Part shown: positions 1 through 6,500 of the stretch, piece after piece
Position numbering within the stretch: position 1 is the first letter of the stretch
Layout of the letters: each line of letters opens with the position of its first letter
Assembly: GCA_903839955.1 (NCBI GenBank)
Contig: CAIMEI010000177.1
Location: 1-11,932, forward strand
Length of the DNA stretch: 11,932 bases
From: Candidatus Falkowiibacteriota bacterium
Lineage (GTDB): Bacteria > Patescibacteriota > Patescibacteriia > Patescibacteriales > UBA12465
Reading direction: 5' to 3'
Program-made: the position numbers and the translations under genes
The notes under the pieces: generated by a model
What the model was told of the DNA's origin: nothing
Seen by the model: the letters and a program-made list of their open reading frames with translations, nothing else
Databases searched by the model: none

Positions 1-587
1 TGGTTCGTGGTGGAGAAAGTATCAATGGACTGGCTCAAGGTGTTATTCAAACTATCCCGACCCGATAGGTCAACGCGGTAGAATACCCCCGGCTCAAAAG
101 TATCAATCGAAACTTCGTGAATAGAGGTCATCATGGGGTCGTTAACAATCTTCGTTTCGTCTGACGCCAAAACATTATTGCGATAAGGCGTAATGCGCAC
201 CGTGGAATCCGTGGGGATGGACGAGACCCAGCGGAAGGAAGCCTTGGTGTTGGAGATTTTATCGGCGACATAATTATCAACTTTCGCCGCTTTCACCAGG
301 GTGGTAAATTGCGCCACCGGAGTGGAAAGGCTCGAGCCAATCGGTGTTTGGCCGCGTAAAATGTAATTATAAGTAGTGCCGGGCTGGAGGCCGGATAAAA
401 CCACCTGGTGGTTCTGAGCAAATACTTCGGAATTCCCCACCTCTTGCGCCTGGGCCTGGTTGTTCGGCGAAACGCCTGGGCCAGCAAAAGAAACCAGGGA
501 ATTAGTTTTTTGATCAGTGTCCCAGCTGACAATCGCCATATCTTCCCAGGTTTTGATAGTCGGCCCGGAAACTAATTTTGGCCCCGG
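1..587 (-). other. Divergent Fn3-like domains at the visible C-terminal end of the giant protein
   Basis: The first domain (587 to about 290) has GPTIKTWEDMAIVSWDTDQK, NSLVSFAGPG, and HQVVLSGLQPGTTYNYIL, a purple-acid-phosphatase-type Fn3 signature. The second (about 289 to the edge) has KISNTKASFRWVSSIPTDST, VRITPY, then EVSIDTFEPGVFYRVDLSG and DTFSTT. The frame remains open at the last complete codon (3-5), so the gene continues beyond the window. Confidence 0.65.
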
Positions 588-3500
588 AGTAAGGGCGGAT
601 AACTCGCGCAAAGTATTCTGCTGATCAACCAAGCTGGACTCCAGCACCGAGAGCGAAACGGTTTTAGCGGCCTGTTTAATGAAATTGATAGTTTTCTGCA
701 ACATTTCAGTAAATTTTGAATCATTGGCGGCCTGGTCAGTCGGCGTGCTGCTCGCACCCAGGCCATTGTCTGGTGCGGAAGATGTTGGCTCAGAAAACAA
801 AGCCGGGGTGGTAAAAGTACTAGCATAAGGCTGGGAAACGTTGCCGCTACCATCAGCCGAGGTGATGCGATAATAGTATTGCGTGTCGGGCAAAAGATTA
901 TCCAGGACCTCCGAATGATTAGTGGTGGTTGTCCGGCTAGCAGAAACCGACCCATAGGTATTGGTGCTGCCGAATTCCACCATGCTATCGGCCGCTTCGT
1001 TAGTATTCCAAACTACCGTGGCCTGGCCCGAATCGACATTGTTTACGCTTACTTGACTGATAACTGGCGGCACCTTGTCGGAATTATCAATTACCGTGGT
1101 GCCGCCGCCGGTGTTAACAACGATGGTGGTTGTGGTCGCTCCAGCCACCAAGGTGTCTTGGGTGGTGAAGCTGCCCTCCGTACCGATGGCGGTATTGCCA
1201 TTACTATCCACCGAAGTAGCCTTGAAATAATAAGTGCTCTTAATTTGAAGATTTTTCAGGATGATGGAATGGCTATAATTGTAGAGCGGGTCACTCACTG
1301 AGTCCGTGTAATTACCAGCACTCAAACCGTAGTTAACGACCGAACTCGCCGGCTTATCGGTGGTCCAAACAATCGTGGCTGAGGTATCTAAAACTTGAGC
1401 TGGAGAAACGCCGGAAATTACTGGCGGCACCTTGTCGGTATAGTCTAAGGTAGTGAAAGTGAGGTCGCTAGAAGTGGCTAAATTGCCGCCGACATCCGTA
1501 TTGTTTAAACGGAAGTGATAGTTCGTGCCTTTGGTTAATCCCGTGATGATAATTGATTGGTTGGTATTAAAATTATTATTCACCAAAGAATTGCCATAAG
1601 TCTCATCCGTGCCAAAATCAATACTTGAGGTCGCTAATTCGTTAGTCGTCCAAGAAATGCGCACCGACGTTTCGGTCACTTCCGAAATGCTGCCGCTCGG
1701 ATCAAAAGTAATGACCGGCGGTACCTTGTCGAATGAATCTTCAGTAACGAAACCTAAATTATCCATGGTAACTAAATTTCCGCTCGGATCAGCGCTCTTG
1801 ATGCGGAAATTATAGACCGTCCCCCTGGACAAACCATTCAAAACAAAAACGTGGTCGGTATTTAAATCGTTGCTCAACGCTACGTTATTGTAATTGGTGC
1901 TGGTGCCATACTCGATACTGGAAGTGGACAATTCATTGGTAGCCCAAGAAATGGTCACCGAAGTTTCACCCCGGTTGGTGATGCCGGTGTTTGGATCAAA
2001 GGTAATGACCGGCGCCGTTTTATCTGAATAATCCGGAGTGGCAAAAGTGTAGTCGCTAGAGGAGGTGGCATTGCCGCTCGCGTCCGTGCTATTCATCCGG
2101 AAATGATAGACCTCGCCCTTAACCAAGCCCGTTAGAATAAAAGCCTGATTGGTGTTGAAATTATTATTGCTATAAATTGATCCGTAGGCCGTGCTCGTGC
2201 CATACTCCACGCTAGAAGTCGCCATTTCACTGGTGGTCCAAGCAACGCGCGCCGATGTTTCCGTGATACCAGAAACACCCGTGCTCGGATCGAAAGTGAT
2301 GCTTGGCGGCGTATAGTCAGTGAGATCCTCAGTAATAAAGGTGAAGTCGCCAGAGGAAGTGGCATTACCGCTCGCATCCGCATTGTTTAAACGGAAATGA
2401 TAAAGGGTCCCTTTGGTTAAACCTGTTAAATCAAAGATGTGATTGGAGTTCAGGTTGTGATTGCTGATTCTAGTTCCATAGCTCGTACTGGTGCCATATT
2501 CAATACTGGAGGTAGCCAGTTTGTCGGTGGACCAGGATATTTCCACTTCATTTTCCAGGCGGTCAGTAATCCCGGAACTCGAATCAAAAGTAATGACTGG
2601 CGGTGTGAGATCGGCTTGAGTGGTAAAAGTATAGTCGCTGGAAGTGACTGTGTTACCGCTGGCGTCGGTGCTGTGCAGGCGGAAGTGATAAGTTGTTCCT
2701 CTAGCCAAATCTGACAACGTAAAAGCCTGGCCGATATTAAAATTGTCATTATTATAAACTGAGCCGTAGGCCGTGCTGGTACCATATTCAATGCTGGAAG
2801 TGGCCATTTCATTGGTGATCCAGGAAACCAGGGCCGAATTTTCAGTAATGCCGGTGATATTAATAGTTGGATCAAAAGTAATCACCGGTGGTGTGACATC
2901 AGCTTGGGTGGTGAAAGTGTAGTCGCTGGAACTAGCCACGTTGCCACTAAAATCCGTACTAAATAATTTGAAGTGATAAGTCGTTCCTCTAGTTAAGCCG
3001 ATGAGCGAGAAAGCCTGGTTGGTGTTTAAATTATAGTTGTTATAAACCGAGCCGTAATCGGTACTGGTGCCATATTCAATCTTGGAGGTGGCCATTTCAT
3101 TGGTCGTCCAAGAAATCAGGGCAGAATTTTCGGTCACACCGGCCACGCCAGTTGCCGGATCAAAAGTGATTACTGGCGGAATTTTATCGGCGTAGTCAGG
3201 AGTCGCAAAAGTATAATTCACGGAAGAAGCCGTATTACCGCTGGCATCAGTGTCGTTTAAGCGGAAATGATATGTCGTTCCCTTACTTAATCCGGTGATA
3301 GCAATCGATTGGTTGGTATTAAAGTTACTGTTAACCAAGGAAGTGCCGTAAGTTTGATCGGTTCCGAAGTCAATACTGGAGGTGGCCATTTTATTAGTGG
3401 TCCAGGAAATACGCACGGATGTTTCGGTTAATTCCGAAACACTATTATTCGGGTCAAAAGTAATCACCGGTGGCGTGACATCGGCTTGGGTGGTGAAAGT

Positions 3501-6500
3501 GTAGTCGCCAGAAGATGTGGCGTTGCCGCTAGGATCAGTGCTGTGCAGGCGGAAATGATATGTCGTTCCCCTGGTTAAGCCGGTGAGATCAAAAGCCTGA
3601 TTGGTGTTGAAATAATTATTAGCATAGACCGAACCGTAGGCCGTGCTCGTGCCATATTCAATGCTGGAGGTGGCCATTTCACTAGTGGTCCAAGCGATGC
3701 GCGCCGAATTTTCGGTCACCCCGGAAACACCTGAGCTAGAATCAAAAGTAATCGTTGGGGGAGTGTAGTCCGTAAGATCTTCCGTCATGAAAGTGTAATC
3801 GCTGGAAGAGGTAGCGTTACCGCTGGCGTCAGTGTTATTCAAGCGGAAGTGGTAGAGGGTACCCTTAGCTAAACTAGACAGGTCGAAGACATGATTAACA
3901 TTTAAATTGTTATTACTAGTAATCAACCCGTAGCTAGTGCTAGTGCCGTATTGGATGGTGGAAGTAGCTAGTTTATCGGTGGTCCAGGAAATTTCTGCCA
4001 CGTTTTCCGAGCGATTAGTTATCCCTGAATTTGGATCAAAAGTAATTACCGGCGGGATTCTGTCGGTGTAATCCGGAGTCGTAAAAGTGTAGTCGCCAGA
4101 AGATGTGGCATTGCCGCTAGGGTCCGTGTTATTGAGACGGAAGTGGTAAGTGGTTCCTTTAGCTAAACCGGAAAGCGCAAAGGCTTGGTTGGTATTAAAA
4201 TTATTATTGGCATAGACCGAACCGTAGGCCGTGCTCGTGCCATATTCAATACTGGAGGTGGCCATTTCGTTGGTCGTCCAAGAAACTAGAGCGGAATTCT
4301 CGGTAAGACCGGAGACTCCCGAACTAGGGTTAAAAGTAATAGTCGGAGGAGTGTAGTCGGTGAGATCCTCGGTCATAAAAGTGTAGTCGCTGGAAGTGGC
4401 AATATTGCCACTGGCATCAACGTTGCTCAAGCGGAAATGATAAAGAGTGCCCTTAGCTAAAACGGATAGATCAAATACGTGATCAGTGTTTAAATCGCTA
4501 TTATCAACTCTTGATCCGTAGCTCGTGCTGGTGCCATATTCAACACTGGAAGCCGCAATCTCATTGGTTGACCAAGAAATTTCCACGGCGTGCTCTAGCC
4601 GCTTGGTAACTCCCGAATTTGAATCAAAAGTGATCACTGGCGGCGTGAGATCGGCTTGAGTGGTGAAAGTGTAGTCGCCAGAAGATGTGGCGTTGCCGCT
4701 AGGATCAGTGCTGTTTAGACGGAAGTGATAAGTAGTCCCTCTGGTTAAACCGGTCAGAGCGAAAGCTTGATTGGTGTTGAAATTATCGTTTCTATAGACT
4801 GAGCCGTAACTTGCGCTGGTGCCATACTCGATGCTAGAAGTGGCCATTTCGTTGGTCGTCCAAGAAACGAGGGCGGAATTCTCGGTCACGCTAGTGATGT
4901 TGGCGGCCGGATCAAAAGTAATCACCGGCGGCGTGACGTCGGTGTGATCTTGGGTGGCGAAGGTGAGGCCGTCAAGAAACGCAAAATTCCCATTGCTATC
5001 AGCGTCTTCTAATTTAAAGTGATAAAATGTCCCCCTGGTGAGACCAGTGAGAAGCACTGTGTGGTCGGTGTCTAAATTATTATTAATCACCTTAACGCCA
5101 TAGGCCGTGCTGGTGCCGTATTCAATGGTGGAAGTCGCCGGTTTATCGGTGGTCCAGGACAAAATCACCGAGGTGTCCGATTCATTGGTTACCCCAGCGA
5201 CCGGATCAAAAGTGATGACCGGCGGAATACTGTCGGAAGTGGTGATGAGATTATAATAAGATACTTGGCCGTTAATAATATTACGATCCTCGGAAACCCC
5301 TGATTTCACATAAAAATAATAGGTCTTCGCCGGTTGCAGGCCGGTCAGGCTAACCACGTGATCCGTGGTGTTGTTGTTTAGCGCCACCTCCACCGGGCTA
5401 GTTAAGCTTGAACTGGTGGAATAGTAGACTTCCGAATCAGCGGCGACCGTGGTGCTCCAAGCGACTGTCGCGCCAGTATTCTGGATGCTGGCCGCAGAAA
5501 CATTGGAAATTACTGGCCCAGAGAGTGTCGTAAAGCTCATTCCCTGCCCGCTAGTTCCGACATTAGAACTAGCATCAATTGAAGAAACCTGAATGTAGTA
5601 AGTCTGCCCCGGTGTCAGTCCGCTCAAGAAAACCGAGTGCTGCCCCAGATGTCCGGCATTATCCACCATCGAAGAAACGCCAGTACTCAAAGCGCCCGTG
5701 AAATTTCCCGAGTTATTAGTGGTGTAGGCAACTGCTGAGTTAGATAATTTATCGGTATCCCAAGTAACCAAAGCCGAACCCGCCGTAACACTGGAAATCA
5801 CGATATTACTAATGGTCGGCGGTGTTAAATCACTGCCGCCTTTGCCGTCCGGACGGTCAGAAATCACGTTAGAATAAGCCGATACGTTACCGGAATTATC
5901 TTTAGTGTCGACTCGGTAGTAGTAAATCGTGTGAGTATCCAAATCGCCATCCATGACATAGTTGATGGTGCGGTCCGTCTGCGTAGCAATTTGCTGAAAG
6001 TTAGTGCCATCGGTGGAGCGGTAGATATCATATTCCTTGAAACCGAGGGTCGGGACCGGCACCTTCCCCCAAGCAATGAATTCGCGCCAATCGCTAGTGC
6101 CGATGTTGGAAACGTCCTGATAGATAATATTGGAAGGCTTGGCCGGCAAATCAACACGGGAAATTGAACCGGCGTTAGAAGTATTGCCATAGGCATCTTT
6201 GAATTGATAATACAAACCGGGATTGGTATTGGCGAAAGTCCAACTGCTAGTGCTGGCATAGGCCACCCAAGTCCCAGAATTCACATTAGTCCCGTCTGGG
6301 GAGAGATCACTGTTGTTGGAAAACTTCATCAATAAACCAGCCATCGTATTGTCAGTAGCGCTAACGGTGATATTATTTTGCGCATCACTGCGACTATCCA
6401 ATAAGACGCTGCTTATCACCGGGCTGATTGTATCAATAGTGAAAGCCGATGAGGCCAAGGTAGCCGTGCTATTAGCTGGCTCGCTATCACTAACAGTCAC

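Noticed and set aside
879..2714. Several open frames of 70-140 codons on the plus strand (for example 879-1301, 1609-1815, 2439-2714) and in another minus frame (2132-2383, 2450-2875)
   Set aside because: They lie wholly inside the giant gene's frame. The repeated ones recur because the repeats recur, and their translations are low in recognisable structure. They are shadow frames.
1428..5225. Regularly spaced direct repeats suggesting CRISPR or satellite DNA
   Set aside because: The period is 288 or 294 bases, always a multiple of three. The repeat is in frame and encodes a folded-domain pattern, and no short repeat-spacer structure is present.
1428..5225. Purple acid phosphatase activity
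   Set aside because: Only the N-terminal Fn3-like domain type is present. No metallophosphatase motifs (for example GD..Y or GNH.D) follow any unit.
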